A stretch of 64,000 nucleotides of DNA from Duganella zoogloeoides (GCF_034479515.1 NZ_CP140152.1:372001-436000); one strand, 5' to 3'; positions 1-13,720 are shown, numbered from the stretch's first letter. Notes: a model not told the origin generated them from the sequence alone. Made by a program: numbers and translations.

Positions 1-381
1 CAGCCGCTGGTGGGTGCCAAACCATTGAGCTTGCGGTATGCGGGTGGCGCCGATTTCACGGTGACCGCACCGCGCGAACTGATGATCGCCGCCGTCGGCA
101 ACCTGGTGCGCAACGCCTGCCTGTATACATTGGAGGGCGAAGTGCTGGTGGTACTGCAGGATCGCTCGCTGTTCGTCGAAGACACTGGCCCCGGCCTGCC
201 GCCGGCTGCCCGCGCCCGCGTGCAACACGAGGCGGCGCCGGTTGGCGCCAGCGGCTCGTCCGGCACCGGCCTCGGCTTGGGGCTGGTACAGCGCATCTGC
301 GCCTACCTGGGCGCCAGCCTGCATTACAGCGAGAGGGCAGGGGGCGGCAGCGTGTTCGAGATTCGTTTTCCACGCATATAA
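1..381 (+). CDS. Sensor histidine kinase, C-terminal ATPase part (partial)
   Basis: The reading frame is open from the first base, so only the last 126 residues of a membrane sensor kinase are visible. They form a GHKL/HATPase_c domain: an N box (NLVRNACLYT), a G1 box (VEDTGPGLPP) and a glycine-rich G2 lid (GTGLGLGLVQR). This part binds ATP and phosphorylates the conserved histidine, which lies outside the window. The next gene, 87 bases downstream, is a phosphoethanolamine transferase. By analogy with PmrAB-EptA and ColRS-EptA arrangements the kinase may sense envelope stress or cationic peptides; that role is inferred from context alone. Confidence 0.9.
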   Translation, partial: QPLVGAKPLSLRYAGGADFTVTAPRELMIAAVGNLVRNACLYTLEGEVLVVLQDRSLFVEDTGPGLPPAARARVQHEAAPVGASGSSGTGLGLGLVQRICAYLGASLHYSERAGGGSVFEIRFPRI

Positions 382-468
382 AATTGGTTTAACGCAATCT
401 TAACGCCGCCATGACGGCGAATTGACCCCCGGGTTTGTAAGGTAGAGGCTAGACTTTTGGAGCCTCGC

Positions 469-2199
469 GTGAACGTTCACAACCTGACCTTGCAGTTGCC
501 GCTGGCACTGCGCACCTCCATCCTGCCGCGGCTGCGCAAGCTGACCTTGCATCCGATGCAACTAACGCTGGCCGCTTCGGTGTTCCTGGTACTGGCTTAC
601 AACTTCAGCTTCTGGAAAACTTTCGTGGTTGCCACCGGGGGCTTGCACGCTTCCAATATTCCGCTGTACCTGGGCGCATTCGCCATGCTGGCGCTGGTGT
701 TCAACGCGTTTTTGAGCCTGGTCGGTTTCCGCTACCTGCTCAAACCGGTGCTGATCGTGCTGTTTTTCGTCACAGCCGGCGCCAGCTATTTCATGAACCG
801 CTACGGCATCGCCATCGATGCCGCCATGGTCCAGAACGTGATGGAGACCGACCCGCACGAAGCCGAGGAGCTGCTGAGCTGGGATTTGTTGTTCACCTTG
901 AGCCTGCTGGGCGTGTTGCCGTCGCTGTTCGTGTACCACGTCAAGCTGCGTTATCCGTCGTTGACCCGGAGCGTGGTGACCAATGCCATCGTGGTCCTGC
1001 TGTCCGTGTGTGCAGCCGGCATTTTGATGATGACCTTTTTCAAGACCCTGGCGCCGGCCGTGCGCGAGTACCGCGAAATGCGCTTCCTGCTCACGCCCAC
1101 CAATGTCATCCAGGCAACCAACAGCTATTTTAAGCATCACTATGCCAAGCCGCTGGTGGTCGAACCGATGGGCCGCGACGCCATGAAGGGCAAGCTGTGG
1201 TCGCAGCCCCCCGATCATCCGATGGCGGGCGTGCAGGCGCCGCGCCGCACGGTGACCATCATGGTGGTGGGAGAGACTGCGCGCGCCATGAATTTCTCGC
1301 TCAACGGTTACAGCCGCGACACCAACCCGCTGCTGTCGCACCAGGCCGGCCTGATCAATTTCAAGAATGTGTATTCGTGCGGTACGGCCACGGCGATTTC
1401 CGTGCCTTGCTTGTTCTCGGGCATGACGCGGGAAAAATATTCGGAAGACAAGGCCAAGTCCCAGGAGGGGCTGCTGGACGTGATCAGCCACGCCGGTATC
1501 GACGTGTTGTGGCGCGATAACAATTCCGGCTGCAAGGGTGCGTGCGACCGCGTCACCTACGAAGACATGTCGGAGGTCAAGGCCGGCGATCCGTTCTGCG
1601 GCAAGGACGAGTGCTACGACGAGCGCATGCTGCAAGGCTTGCCCGACATTATCCGCAATACCAGGCGCGACCTGGTGATCGTGCTGCACCAGAAGGGTAG
1701 CCACGGCCCGGCCTACTGGAAGCGCTATCCGCCGGCGTTCCAGCGCTTTGGCCCCGTGTGCAGCAGCAATGAGCTGGAAAAATGCTCGCGCGAGTCGATC
1801 GTCGCGGCGTACGACAACACCATCCTGTACACCGACTATTTCCTCAGCAAGACCATCGACATGCTGCGCGCTGCCGGCGCCGAGAGCAACGTCGATACCG
1901 CGATGATGTATTTCTCCGACCATGGCGAATCGCTGGGCGAGAAAAATATGTACCTGCACGGCGCGCCGTACATCATTTCGCCCGAGGAGCAGCGCCATGT
2001 CCCGTTCATGCTGTGGCTGGACCAGAATTTCCGCGACCGCTTCAATATCGACCAGCGCTGCATGGAAGCGCGGCGCGACCAGGATTTCTCGCACGATAAT
2101 GTGTTTCATTCGTTCCTGGGCATGTTGAACATCAACACCGCCGTGTATAACCCGCAACTGGATATGTTCCATGCCTGTACCCTTGCCAACCAGCCTTGA
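469..2199 (+). CDS. eptA: Lipid A phosphoethanolamine transferase (EptA/MCR family)
   Basis: Inner-membrane enzyme that moves phosphoethanolamine from phosphatidylethanolamine to lipid A phosphates, which lowers binding of cationic peptides. About five hydrophobic helices fill the first 220 residues, followed by a periplasmic sulfatase-like domain. Catalytic motifs are present: GETAR, the nucleophile-threonine motif SCGTATAISVPC, and the metal-binding SDHGESLGE. Cysteine pairs typical of the family occur (GCKGAC, CGKDEC). A TTG at 457 is possible, but GGAG at 459-462 sits six bases before GTG at 469, so I prefer the 576-residue form. The gene overlaps the downstream PAP2 gene by 29 bases, a pairing often seen with EptA. 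Confidence 0.93.
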   Translation: MNVHNLTLQLPLALRTSILPRLRKLTLHPMQLTLAASVFLVLAYNFSFWKTFVVATGGLHASNIPLYLGAFAMLALVFNAFLSLVGFRYLLKPVLIVLFFVTAGASYFMNRYGIAIDAAMVQNVMETDPHEAEELLSWDLLFTLSLLGVLPSLFVYHVKLRYPSLTRSVVTNAIVVLLSVCAAGILMMTFFKTLAPAVREYREMRFLLTPTNVIQATNSYFKHHYAKPLVVEPMGRDAMKGKLWSQPPDHPMAGVQAPRRTVTIMVVGETARAMNFSLNGYSRDTNPLLSHQAGLINFKNVYSCGTATAISVPCLFSGMTREKYSEDKAKSQEGLLDVISHAGIDVLWRDNNSGCKGACDRVTYEDMSEVKAGDPFCGKDECYDERMLQGLPDIIRNTRRDLVIVLHQKGSHGPAYWKRYPPAFQRFGPVCSSNELEKCSRESIVAAYDNTILYTDYFLSKTIDMLRAAGAESNVDTAMMYFSDHGESLGEKNMYLHGAPYIISPEEQRHVPFMLWLDQNFRDRFNIDQRCMEARRDQDFSHDNVFHSFLGMLNINTAVYNPQLDMFHACTLANQP

Positions 2200-2917
2200 C
2201 AGGCCTTTGACATCTCGCCGCATCGCCCTGCTGCGGCCGGTGGAGTGGGCGCTGCTGGTCGCTGCCCTGCTGATACTATGGATCGGCAATAACACCGATA
2301 TCGACCTGGCCCTGGCCGACGCCATGTTCGACCGCGCCCGCAACGTGTTTCCATGGCAGCACGCGTGGCTGGCCGAGCGCTTCAACCACGAAATTTTGAA
2401 AACCGTGCTGCAAGTGCTGGGTTTTACGGTGGTGGGTGTGGCCAGCTGGGATTGCTTCAAGCCGTTCCGCAGCTGGACCGTGGCGCGCCGCACCGGCATG
2501 CGCGTGCTGGCGCTGTCGGCGCTGCTGGTGCCGGCAGCGATCAGCCTGCTCAAGCGTTTCAGCGATTCGCACTGCCCCTGGGATTTGCAGCGCTATGGCG
2601 GCAGCGAGCCGTATGTGCGCTTGCTGGAAATGATGCCGGCCGGGATACCTTCCGGTCACTGCCTGCCGGCTGGCCACGCGTCGAGCGCGCTGTGGCTGCT
2701 GGCGGTGGCCGTGTTCTGGCTGCCTGCGCGCCCGCGCATGGCCGCGGCTGTCGGTGCGGCCATGCTGGTGTTCGGCTTTGCCGTGGGGTGGATGCAGCAG
2801 TTGCGCGGCGCCCATTTCCTCACTCACACTCTGTGGTCGATCTGGATCGCGGTTGCCATCGTCTATTTTTTGTATGAGATACTCGGCTCACGTAAAGGGC
2901 GTGCAGCGTTGGCTTGA
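2171..2917 (+). CDS. PAP2-superfamily membrane phosphatase
   Basis: A 248-residue multi-pass membrane protein of the PAP2 (phosphatidic acid phosphatase type 2) superfamily. The three signature blocks are recognisable: a degenerate first motif around KRFSDSHCPWD, PSGHCLPAGHASS for the second, and RGAHFLTHTLWS for the third, with its histidine nucleophile. Related enzymes dephosphorylate undecaprenyl or lipid A phosphates in the periplasm. The 29-base overlap with eptA implies coupled translation, and a shared role in lipid A or carrier-lipid remodelling is likely. The substrate cannot be read from the sequence. Confidence 0.85.
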   Translation: MPVPLPTSLDRPLTSRRIALLRPVEWALLVAALLILWIGNNTDIDLALADAMFDRARNVFPWQHAWLAERFNHEILKTVLQVLGFTVVGVASWDCFKPFRSWTVARRTGMRVLALSALLVPAAISLLKRFSDSHCPWDLQRYGGSEPYVRLLEMMPAGIPSGHCLPAGHASSALWLLAVAVFWLPARPRMAAAVGAAMLVFGFAVGWMQQLRGAHFLTHTLWSIWIAVAIVYFLYEILGSRKGRAALA

Positions 2918-2976
2918 TTTCATAAAGTACGCCACAATCCCGGTTGTCAGGTTGTTTAACTTATAACGGGGATTCC

Positions 2977-4449
2977 ATGAACGAGCTAATCGCGAGAGAT
3001 GTGGTGATGGTCCGCGCCATCGAGACCACCGATCAAAAGAAAGAAATTCTCAGCGAGGACGATCGCCTGTACGCCAGCCGCAGCGCGCGTGAACTGGCGC
3101 AATGGCAGGCTTCCGGCAAGCATGCCGAGGTGACCGGCGACGATTTCCTGCAGCAGCGTTCCGAATTGCTGCTCGAGCGCCTGGCCGAGCGCAACCCTGC
3201 CTTTGCCAGTTTCTCCAAGCGCCGCTACGGTCTGCAAGGGCTGACCTGGGCGCTGCCGCTGCTGGCCCTGGTAATGGGCGTGGCGCTCGACCGCATTACC
3301 GATCCGCACCGTGTCGATCTGCTTTCCGCCCCCTTGCTGCTGATCCTGGCCTGGAACTTCGTGGTCTACATAGGATTGCTGATCAGCCTGGTGGTTCCAT
3401 CGCGCGCGCCGGGCTGGCCCAAGGACGGCATGGTGCGCCGCCTGAGCGTGGGCAAGCTGGCGCTGCCGCGCAAGATGCCGCCGGTACTCTCGACCGCCTT
3501 GCTCAGTTTTATGGGCGAATGGGCGCAACTGAGCGCCAGGCTGACGGCGGCCCGTCTCAACCGCACCGTGCACCTGAGCGCGGCGCTGTTTTCCATCGGC
3601 GCCGTCGCTTCGCTCTATGCGCGCGGCTTGCTGGCCCAATACGGCGCCGGCTGGGAAAGTACCTTCCTCAATGCATCGCAAGTGCATGGCCTGCTGTCTT
3701 TCCTGTTTGCGCCGGCGATGTTTGTATTTAACCTGCAAGGTTTTACCTTGGCCGAGATCGAAGCGCTGCGCTTCCCGCAAACCACGGCAGCCGAGGGCGG
3801 CGCGCGCTGGGTGCATTTATATGCGGCGACCATCTTCCTGTTCGTGGTGCTGCCGCGCCTGTTGCTGGCGCTGGCCTACAACCTGCGCGCGGCGCATTTC
3901 GCCAAACGCTTCCCGCTCGACCTCGACCATCCTTATTTCCGTCGCCTCAATGACACCATCGGCGTCTCCACCGGTGGCCTGCTGCGCGTGCTGCCTTACA
4001 GCTTTACGGTGGACGAGGTGCGCCACCAGGGCCTGGTGCAGGTCGCGGTGATGGCGTTCGGCGAGCAGGGCCGCATGATGTTGCGGCCATCGAGCGCCTA
4101 TGGCGAAGACGCGCGCGAGCTGCTGCGTGAAGTCGATCTGACCGACCCCAACGTCAATATCACCGCCGTGCTGTTCAACATCACCGCCACGCCGGAGAAG
4201 GAAAACCACGGCGCCTTCCTCGACTACCTGGTCAAGTCCTCGCCGCGCGGCATCGCCGTGCTGCTCGATCAATCGAGCTACGTCGAGCGCATGGGCGACC
4301 ATCCCGACGACCGCGCCCGCCTGGCCGAGCGTGTGGCGCTGTGGCAGCAGTTCTGCCACTTCCATCACACCAGGGCCACGGTGGTCAACTTGCTCAACCC
4401 CGGCGCCCATCCGCTCGAAGCCGGGCTGCCACTCTCGACACCACAATGA
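2977..4449 (+). CDS. DUF2868 membrane protein
   Basis: A 490-residue protein of unknown function, matching the DUF2868 family by overall layout and by its partner. The N-terminus is acidic and soluble. Two hydrophobic segments follow near residues 90-150 ([14 protein letters not shown] and [16 protein letters not shown]), and two or three more lie around residues 200-310, so it is probably an inner-membrane protein. ATG 2977 has GGGGA at 2968-2972; an upstream TTG at 2944 would add 11 residues without a ribosome site. Its stop overlaps the start of the DUF3482 GTPase (ATGA), so the two are made together and probably act as a complex. Confidence 0.8.
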   Translation: MNELIARDVVMVRAIETTDQKKEILSEDDRLYASRSARELAQWQASGKHAEVTGDDFLQQRSELLLERLAERNPAFASFSKRRYGLQGLTWALPLLALVMGVALDRITDPHRVDLLSAPLLLILAWNFVVYIGLLISLVVPSRAPGWPKDGMVRRLSVGKLALPRKMPPVLSTALLSFMGEWAQLSARLTAARLNRTVHLSAALFSIGAVASLYARGLLAQYGAGWESTFLNASQVHGLLSFLFAPAMFVFNLQGFTLAEIEALRFPQTTAAEGGARWVHLYAATIFLFVVLPRLLLALAYNLRAAHFAKRFPLDLDHPYFRRLNDTIGVSTGGLLRVLPYSFTVDEVRHQGLVQVAVMAFGEQGRMMLRPSSAYGEDARELLREVDLTDPNVNITAVLFNITATPEKENHGAFLDYLVKSSPRGIAVLLDQSSYVERMGDHPDDRARLAERVALWQQFCHFHHTRATVVNLLNPGAHPLEAGLPLSTPQ

Positions 4450-5921
4450 CCGTTTCCACGCAAAAAGACGGTGTGCAGATTCAGTTTGCCCTGATTTCGC
4501 ATACCAATAATGGCAAGACCACGCTGGCCCGCACCCTGGTCGGCGTCGATATCGGCGAAGTACGCGACGCCGCCCATGTCACCATCTTTGCCGAATCGCA
4601 CACTTTATTAACCACGCCGCACGGAGACTCGCTGCAACTGTGGGATACGCCGGGCTTTGGCGACTCGGTGCGCCTGCTCAAGCGGCTGGGCCAATCGGGT
4701 AATCCGGTCGGCTGGTTCCTGCGCGAAGTGATCGACCGCTACCGCGACCGGCCGTTCTGGCTCAGCCAGCAAGCGATGCGCACGGCGCGCGATTCGGCCG
4801 ACCTCGTGCTCTACCTGGTCAATTCATCGGAAGATCCACGCGACACCGGTTACCTGCCGGCGGAAATGAAAATCCTCGAATGGCTGGACAAGCCGGTAGT
4901 GGTGCTGCTCAACCAGGTAGGCCGGCCGCGCCCGGTGGGCGAGGAACACGCCGAGCAGGAGCGTTGGCGCCAGCACCTGCGCCAGTATCCGGCCGTGCGT
5001 GAGGTGCTGGCGCTGGACGCCTTTGCCCGCTGCTGGGTGCACGAGCGCGTGTTCTACGACACGGTGGGCAAGTTGCTCGACGTGTCGTTGCAGGCGGGTT
5101 ACGCCCGGTTGTTTGCCACCTGGCAGGCGCGCAACACCGAGCGCTACGACCGCGCCGTTCACCTGCTGGCTGCGCAACTGTCCACAGCTGCACGCGACAG
5201 CGAGCAGGTCGTGGAAGAGGGCAAGAGCATGCTCAAGTCAGCGCTCAAGGTGGTGGGCATCGGCAAGAACGAAGAACAGCAGCGCCAGGACCGGGCGATG
5301 GCCACCTTGGTCGCGCGCTTGAACCAGCGGTCGATTGACAGCACGCGCGAACTGCTGATCCTGCACCAGCTCGATCCCACCGACGCCGGCAAGATCAACG
5401 AGCGCGTGCGCGAAAGCTTTGCTGTGCGCGCACCGATCGACAAGGCCCAAGCGGGATTGCTGGGCGCCATGCTCTCGGGCGCGGCCACTGGCTTGTCGGC
5501 CGACGTCATGGCTGGCGGACTGACATTAGGAGGCGGCGCCATCATCGGCGGCGTGGTGGGCGCACTGACCTTTGCGGGCGCCGCCTGGGGTTTCAACGCC
5601 AGCACCGATCGCAACGTCGCTGCCGTGCAGTTTACCGACGCCTTCATGCGCAACCTGGTCATCGTCGGCGTGCTGCGCTATCTGGCCGTGGCGCACTTCG
5701 GCCGGGGCCGTGGCAATTTTGTTGAAAACGAAGCGCCGGCATTCTGGCAGGAAGAAGTGGAGCAGGTCGTCAGCCAGCACGACGCCGGCCTGGTCGAACT
5801 GTGGAAAGACGTGCGCCGTGAAAAGGTCGCCATCACCGGCGACCGCGCAGCATTACTGATCAAGCAAATCATTTCCGCGACCCTGGTACGACTGTATCCA
5901 GACGTTGCCGGCACCGTGTAA
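4446..5921 (+). CDS. DUF3482-family GTPase
   Basis: A 491-residue P-loop GTPase of the TRAFAC type with a C-terminal DUF3482 region. G1 is HTNNGKTTL near residue 19, G3 is DTPGFGD near residue 65, and NQVG is a probable G4. A glycine/alanine-rich hydrophobic stretch at about residues 340-385 looks like a membrane hairpin. The start is set by the four-base ATGA overlap with the DUF2868 gene; the open frame extends upstream but only inside that gene. Its cellular role is unknown. The constant pairing with a membrane protein suggests a GTP-driven switch at the inner membrane. Confidence 0.85.
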   Translation: MTVSTQKDGVQIQFALISHTNNGKTTLARTLVGVDIGEVRDAAHVTIFAESHTLLTTPHGDSLQLWDTPGFGDSVRLLKRLGQSGNPVGWFLREVIDRYRDRPFWLSQQAMRTARDSADLVLYLVNSSEDPRDTGYLPAEMKILEWLDKPVVVLLNQVGRPRPVGEEHAEQERWRQHLRQYPAVREVLALDAFARCWVHERVFYDTVGKLLDVSLQAGYARLFATWQARNTERYDRAVHLLAAQLSTAARDSEQVVEEGKSMLKSALKVVGIGKNEEQQRQDRAMATLVARLNQRSIDSTRELLILHQLDPTDAGKINERVRESFAVRAPIDKAQAGLLGAMLSGAATGLSADVMAGGLTLGGGAIIGGVVGALTFAGAAWGFNASTDRNVAAVQFTDAFMRNLVIVGVLRYLAVAHFGRGRGNFVENEAPAFWQEEVEQVVSQHDAGLVELWKDVRREKVAITGDRAALLIKQIISATLVRLYPDVAGTV

Positions 5922-5930
5922 AAAAGCCTC

Positions 5931-5960
5931 TTGCCAAGCCCCTGCTGGCTTGGCTATAAT
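5931..5960 (+). promoter_or_regulatory. rrn operon 1 promoter P1
   Basis: TTGCCA at 5931-5936 and TATAAT at 5955-5960 with an 18-base spacer, followed by a CCCTCGCAGAACAC block shared by all three rrn operons. An 8-bp inverted repeat fills the spacer (listed separately). It starts nine bases after the DUF3482 stop. Confidence 0.75.
5933..5954. repeat. Inverted repeat inside rrn1 P1 spacer
   Basis: GCCAAGCC (5933-5940), six-base loop, GGCTTGGC (5947-5954): perfect 8-bp arms between the -35 and -10 hexamers. It could be an operator or a factor-independent terminator remnant for the upstream gene. There is no T-run after it, which argues against a terminator. Confidence 0.7.
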
Positions 5961-6016
5961 TCGCCCCCTCGCAGAACACGGCATGCAAATGCTGAACGAA
6001 GCGAGAAAAAAGAAGG

Positions 6017-6045
6017 TTGACGAAACAAGCTAAACGCTTCATACT
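6017..6045 (+). promoter_or_regulatory. rrn operon 1 promoter P2
   Basis: TTGACG at 6017-6022 and CATACT at 6040-6045 with a 17-base spacer. The same element with the same spacing occurs in rrn2 and rrn3, supporting a second tandem promoter. Confidence 0.6.
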
Positions 6046-6305
6046 CTTTCTTCTTCGCGGCAGACAAAACGATCGCAGCGAAACGCAGTACCGCAACACC
6101 AAATACAGTTCTTTAAAAATTAACAGTCGATAAGTGTGGACGTTTGATGACAGTGCACACGCTGCTTGCAGCGTGATACTTAAATTATCAAATGTTCACA
6201 AGAAGTAATGAAATAGGCGCTATGAAAATAGTGGCCTGTCAGTATTTTGAGTGAGCGACCCATCAGCGATGATGGTGCCGAGAAATCGGCAAATAAACAG
6301 AGATT
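6046..6305 (+). promoter_or_regulatory. rrn1 leader with boxA-like site and 16S processing stem
   Basis: The leader has a boxA-like GTTCTTTAAAAA at 6108-6119. A segment at 6118-6149 is complementary to 7865-7896 beyond the 16S gene and so forms the RNase III processing stalk. Several small hairpins follow, including CCATCAGCGATGATGG and GCCGAGAAATCGGC just before the 16S start. Confidence 0.7.
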
Positions 6306-7837
<1,532 letters not shown>

Positions 7838-7911
7838 GAGTAGCACTGGGTTAGCAATAACCTTCATCAAGCGTTCACACTTATCGACTGTCAATTAGAA
7901 GAACAGCATTT

Positions 7912-7988
7912 GGGGCTGTAGCTCAGCTGGTTAGAGCACCGTGTTGATAACGCGGGGGTCGTTGGTTCGAGTCCAACCAGCCCTACCA
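7912..7988 (+). tRNA. ileT: tRNA-Ile (GAU), operon 1
   Basis: A 77-nt cloverleaf with encoded CCA. The acceptor stem is GGGGCTG/CAGCCCT, the T-loop GGTTCGAGTCC, and anticodon GAT is at 7946-7948. It is in the standard 16S-23S spacer position. Confidence 0.98.
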
Positions 7989-8018
7989 GTTAAGCGCAAA
8001 ACCTTGTAGTAAATCTCA

Positions 8019-8094
8019 GGGGGATTAGCTCAGCTGGGAGAGCACCTGCTTTGCAAGCAGGGGGTCGTCGGTTCGATCCCGTCATCCTCCACCA
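8019..8094 (+). tRNA. alaT: tRNA-Ala (UGC), operon 1
   Basis: A 76-nt cloverleaf with encoded CCA, the G3:U70 identity pair of alanine tRNA, and anticodon TGC at 8052-8054. It lies 30 bases after tRNA-Ile. Confidence 0.98.
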
Positions 8095-8152
8095 AGAGTT
8101 CAAATGTAAGCCGCTAGGTTTAGATTTGGTCTTTTAGAGACCAAGTGCTGTA

Positions 8153-8165
8153 TGTTCTTTAACAA
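8153..8165 (+). promoter_or_regulatory. boxA antitermination site, 23S side of rrn1
   Basis: TGTTCTTTAACAA is close to the bacterial rRNA boxA bound by NusB-NusE. It lies between tRNA-Ala and 23S and is unchanged in the other two operons. Confidence 0.75.
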
Positions 8166-8314
8166 TCTGGAAGAAGTAAGTAGATTTTTATGTGTCGTGT
8201 TACGGTAAGACGTAATGCGATGGGTAATGATTGTATGTATCAACAAACGCAACAACGTAGTACTTCTTATTCCTATAAACGCTCCTTGTTTAGTCGCAGG
8301 GGCTAACGTTATAG

Positions 8315-11187
<2,873 letters not shown>

Positions 11188-11330
11188 ATAACCTTAGCAG
11201 GTTGTAGCGAATAAGAAGTGCGTTGGAACGTTCGTTGATACAACTTCATTACCCAGGTGTGTATGCACACCGACTACTTACTTCTCCCAGATTCTGGGCA
11301 ACGTCAAACGACGCGGCCCGTACAGTTCAA

Positions 11331-11446
11331 TGCCTGATGACCATAGCAAATCGGTCCCACCCCTTCCCATCCCGAACAGGACCGTGAAACGATTTTGCGC
11401 CGATGATAGTGCTGCAACCAGTGTGAAAGTAGGTTATCGTCAGGCT
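11331..11446 (+). rRNA. rrf: 5S ribosomal RNA, operon 1
   Basis: About 116 nt, TGCCTGA at the 5' end pairing with TCAGGCT at the 3' end, with the conserved CCCATCCCGAAC loop. The stop of the operon follows directly. Confidence 0.96.
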
Positions 11447-11458
11447 AGTTATATAGAG

Positions 11459-11493
11459 AAAGCCCCAATCAGTGATCTGGTTGGGGCTTTTTT
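11459..11493 (+). terminator. rrn1 terminator
   Basis: AGCCCCAA stem (11461-11468) pairs with TTGGGGCT (11481-11488) and is followed by a T-run: an intrinsic terminator 12 bases after the 5S gene. Confidence 0.88.
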
Positions 11494-11565
11494 GCTTTTG
11501 TAGGTCATATTCCTGTCACTTATGGACGCTAAACTTGTCTCTTTCCTAATAAGAGGTGGTTCAGC

Positions 11566-13596
11566 ATGATGCGTCTTTCCCTGGTGTCGCTCGCGGTAAT
11601 CTCCGTTTTGGCAGGCTGTGGTGGCAGCGACCACGATGCGGCGGCGCCCATCAATCCGGCCATGACCGGTGTGTTCCTCGATGGCGTGGTCGAAAACCTC
11701 GATTATGTCGCCGGCGCCGCACCGAAGGCGGTCACCAACGCCAAAGGCGAGTTCACCTGCTATGCTGGCGACACCGTCAGCTTCAGCATTGGCGGCATCG
11801 CCTTGGGCAGCACCTTGTGTGCGTCCACGGTCACTCCGCTGGAACTGGCCCGCGTGGTCGATATCAAGGACGCCAAAGTGATCAACCGACTGCTGGCCCT
11901 GCAATTGCTCGACGATGACAACGATCCGTCGAACGGCATCAAGCTGACCGCCGAGGCCAAGACCGCGCTGGCCGCTCAGACCGTCGATTTCAACGCCGCC
12001 GCCTCCGCTTTCAATACCAATCTGGGCGCCACCCTGGCCAAGGCCGGCGCCAAATATGCCGTGCGCAGCGTCGATGACAGCCGCCGCGCGCTGGTGCGCG
12101 AGCATTTCGAAGACACGCTCGCGTCCAGGCGCGGTACGCCGGTGAACGAAACTTTTACCCAAAAAAATAACTTGGGCGACGTGGCCGTCACCGTCACCCG
12201 CTACCAGGTCCAGGCCGACAGCAAGTTCTATATCCCCTACGAAGGCAGCAACGCCAGGGTCAAGGAAGAATTCCCGTTCGGCTTCCTGCCGTCGTATGGC
12301 TCGGCGCTGGCCTTCAAGGGCACCAATGCCAATGGCGACCTCGAGTTCTATGGCCTGACCGATCGCGGCCCCAACGGCGACGGCCCCAATCTGCCGGCAT
12401 TGAGCGGTACCGGCGTGACGGGCAGCAAAATTTTCCCGTCGCCGAGTTTTGCGCCCTCGTTTGGGGTGATCACGGTGGGCAAGTCGGGTGCTGTGCTGAC
12501 ATCGTCCACGCCGATCAAGGTCTCGGCGACCGTCCCCACCTCGGGCCTGCCGGTGGCGCCGGGCACCGTGGGCTACACGTCCGAGCTGCCGGTGATGGAC
12601 GTGATGAAATATGACGCCGCCAGCAAGGCCACCTTCAACGCGGGCGGGCTCGACTCCGAAGCGATCGTGTTCGACAAGAAGCGCAACGCGCTGTGGGTAT
12701 CCGATGAATATGGTCCGTTCATCGAAAAGATCGATCCGGCCACCGGCCTCATCCTCAGCAAGTACGCACCGGGTACCGGCTTGCCGGCCATTTTCGCCAA
12801 ACGCCGCGCCAATCGCGGCATGGAAGGCATGGCGCTCGATACCAGCACCGACAAACTGCACGGTTTCCTGCAAAGCCCGCTTACCGACGGCAATACCCTC
12901 TACACGGTGACCGGCAAAAGCGAAGCGATCGAACGCTTTGCGCGCTTCACGCGCTGGACCGAATTCGATCCGACGACGGGCACCTCGGGCAAGATGTACG
13001 CGTATCCGTTGGATGCTGCCGACTACCAGGATGGCCGCACCGGCAATGCCAAGCTCGGCGACGTGGTCGCGCTGGGTAACGGCAAGTTCATCGTGATCGA
13101 GCAGGGCGCCGCGCCTGGCGGCAACGTATTCAACAAGCTGATGCTGGTGGAAATTGGCGCTGCTACCGATATTTCGGCTACGCCTTACAACGCCACCACG
13201 TCCGACCTGGAAAAAAGCAGCATGGGTGGCGCGGCCGTCAACGGCGCCGACTGGAAATCGGTGGTCACCATGAAGAAAACCGTGTTGTTGGACTTGAACG
13301 CGATCGGCTGGCTGGCCGAAAAGGCCGAAGGTTTGACGATTGTTGACGGCAACACCCTGGCCCTGGTCAACGACAACGACTTCGGCATGAAAACCAAGGT
13401 GTTCAATGCCGCTGGCGCAGTAATCGAAGATGCCGACGTTACCAAGTGCAATATCGATGCCAACGGCGCCATCATCGCCAGCAGCGCTGCCGGTTGCGCG
13501 CCCGGCAACACCATCCGCGTTGCGCGCGGTACTGACCTTGAGCGCCCAAGCCGCCTGTGGCTGATCAAGTTCACCAAGGCGCTGACGTCGTTCTAG
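11566..13596 (+). CDS. Phytase-like esterase-domain lipoprotein
   Basis: A 676-residue exported lipoprotein. The N-terminus is a lipoprotein signal with lipobox LAGC and the modified cysteine at residue 18. A 150-residue N-terminal region of unknown role contains the segment GVFLDGVVENLDYVAG. The main part, roughly residues 200-660, resembles the 'esterase-like activity of phytase' (phytase-like, PF13449) propeller, with segments such as FYGLTDRGPNGDGPN, LDSEAIVF and WVSDEYGPFIEKIDP. The substrate is probably a phosphoester but is not determined. ATG 11566 (just before a second ATG) follows AGAGG at 11552-11556. It appears to be a single gene. Confidence 0.8.
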   Translation: MMRLSLVSLAVISVLAGCGGSDHDAAAPINPAMTGVFLDGVVENLDYVAGAAPKAVTNAKGEFTCYAGDTVSFSIGGIALGSTLCASTVTPLELARVVDIKDAKVINRLLALQLLDDDNDPSNGIKLTAEAKTALAAQTVDFNAAASAFNTNLGATLAKAGAKYAVRSVDDSRRALVREHFEDTLASRRGTPVNETFTQKNNLGDVAVTVTRYQVQADSKFYIPYEGSNARVKEEFPFGFLPSYGSALAFKGTNANGDLEFYGLTDRGPNGDGPNLPALSGTGVTGSKIFPSPSFAPSFGVITVGKSGAVLTSSTPIKVSATVPTSGLPVAPGTVGYTSELPVMDVMKYDAASKATFNAGGLDSEAIVFDKKRNALWVSDEYGPFIEKIDPATGLILSKYAPGTGLPAIFAKRRANRGMEGMALDTSTDKLHGFLQSPLTDGNTLYTVTGKSEAIERFARFTRWTEFDPTTGTSGKMYAYPLDAADYQDGRTGNAKLGDVVALGNGKFIVIEQGAAPGGNVFNKLMLVEIGAATDISATPYNATTSDLEKSSMGGAAVNGADWKSVVTMKKTVLLDLNAIGWLAEKAEGLTIVDGNTLALVNDNDFGMKTKVFNAAGAVIEDADVTKCNIDANGAIIASSAAGCAPGNTIRVARGTDLERPSRLWLIKFTKALTSF

Positions 13597-13720
13597 GCGT
13601 CTGCACCGGCAAGAGACAAGGGGCGCTTTATCTTCTTGTGGGCCCGATTCTTAGCTCACATCAAGGCAGCGGCGCAGCGGATTGCTACCTTCTCAGGGAT
13701 AACCCTGGAAGGATTTCTTC

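Noticed and set aside
562..2553. A 663-residue open frame on the minus strand opposite eptA and PAP2
   Set aside because: It is histidine/arginine/glutamine-rich nonsense without domains, typical of antisense frames in GC-rich genes. The plus-strand genes have complete family motifs.
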